A stretch of 6,587 nt of DNA from NCBI GenBank assembly GCA_947631215.1, contig CANRKN010000118.1:1-6587 (forward strand), in the 5' to 3' direction. Shown here piece by piece: positions 6,511 to 6,587 of this stretch (positions within the stretch are counted from its first letter, which is position 1; every line of letters begins with the position of its first letter). The position numbers were made by a program, and so were the translations under genes. This DNA is from an uncultured Oscillospiraceae bacterium. Its GTDB lineage: Bacteria; Bacillota_A; Clostridia; Oscillospirales; Oscillospiraceae. The notes under the pieces were generated by a model. That model was not told where the DNA came from, searched no databases, and saw nothing but the letters and a program-made list of their open reading frames with translations.

Positions 6511-6587
6511 GCGCGAGTGGTGGAATTGGCAGACTCGCTAGATTCAGGTTCTAGTGTCCACTCCGGACGTGCGGGTTCAACTCCCGC
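6511..6587 (+). tRNA. tRNA-Leu, anticodon CAG (3' end cut by window edge)
   Basis: A type II tRNA decoding CUG. Acceptor 5' strand GCGCGAG (6511-6517); D-arm with the conserved AATTGGCAGA loop; anticodon stem CTAGA/TCTAG (6538-6542 and 6550-6554), fully paired around the loop TTCAGGT, with anticodon CAG at 6545-6547. The long variable arm typical of leucine tRNAs pairs GTCC (6556-6559) with GGAC (6565-6568). The T-arm stem GCGGG/CCCGC (6571-6575 and 6583-6587) is perfect, with loop TTCAACT. The window ends on the last T-stem base, so the acceptor 3' strand, discriminator base and CCA are outside. The middle pair of the 3-bp D-stem (11-24, positions 6521 and 6535) is a T-T mismatch. Confidence 0.96.

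Noticed and set aside
1..6587. CRISPR array, insertion sequence, phage, toxin-antitoxin or defence genes
   Set aside because: No repeated spacer pattern, no transposase or integrase motif, no terminal inverted repeats and no unexplained long gene-free stretch were seen; all coding space is accounted for by housekeeping, sporulation and transport genes.

Overview
The window is a GC-rich stretch (mostly G/C at third codon positions) with five protein genes, all on the + strand, followed by a tRNA gene cut by the right edge. A spoIIE homologue points to an endospore-forming member of the Bacillota. High GC, a GTP-type PEP carboxykinase and the style of the small genes suggest a Clostridia lineage such as the Oscillospiraceae; that placement is inference, not proof.

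Layout. Positions 1-50 hold a possible promoter and a ribosome binding site. At 51-2369 is spoIIE, an intact membrane-anchored PP2C phosphatase of the sporulation programme. A short gene (2474-2755, or from a GTG at 2366) encodes a basic protein of unknown function with one predicted C-terminal membrane segment. It closes the unit, because a strong intrinsic terminator lies at 2795-2828. A second unit then begins: an AEC-family membrane transporter (2869-3789), ksgA/rsmA for 16S rRNA dimethylation (3794-4642) and pckG for GTP-dependent PEP carboxykinase (4655-6421). These are separated by only 4 and 12 bases, so they are probably co-transcribed. The last 89-base gap (6422-6510) holds a near-consensus sigma-A promoter and a perfect 10-bp hairpin, leading into tRNA-Leu(CAG) from 6511.

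How the genes relate. spoIIE and the small gene form a likely sporulation-associated unit. The second unit joins an uptake/efflux carrier for organic anions or similar solutes, a ribosome-maturation enzyme and a central-carbon enzyme. The carrier and PEP carboxykinase could both serve C4-acid metabolism, with ksgA as a housekeeping passenger, but this is only suggested by proximity.

I found no mobile element, CRISPR array, toxin-antitoxin pair, defence system or biosynthetic cluster. The window looks like ordinary chromosomal core. The items most worth a second look are the unknown small protein behind spoIIE with its two competing starts, a possible leaderless start for the transporter, the hairpin at the tRNA promoter, and a mismatch in the tRNA D-stem.
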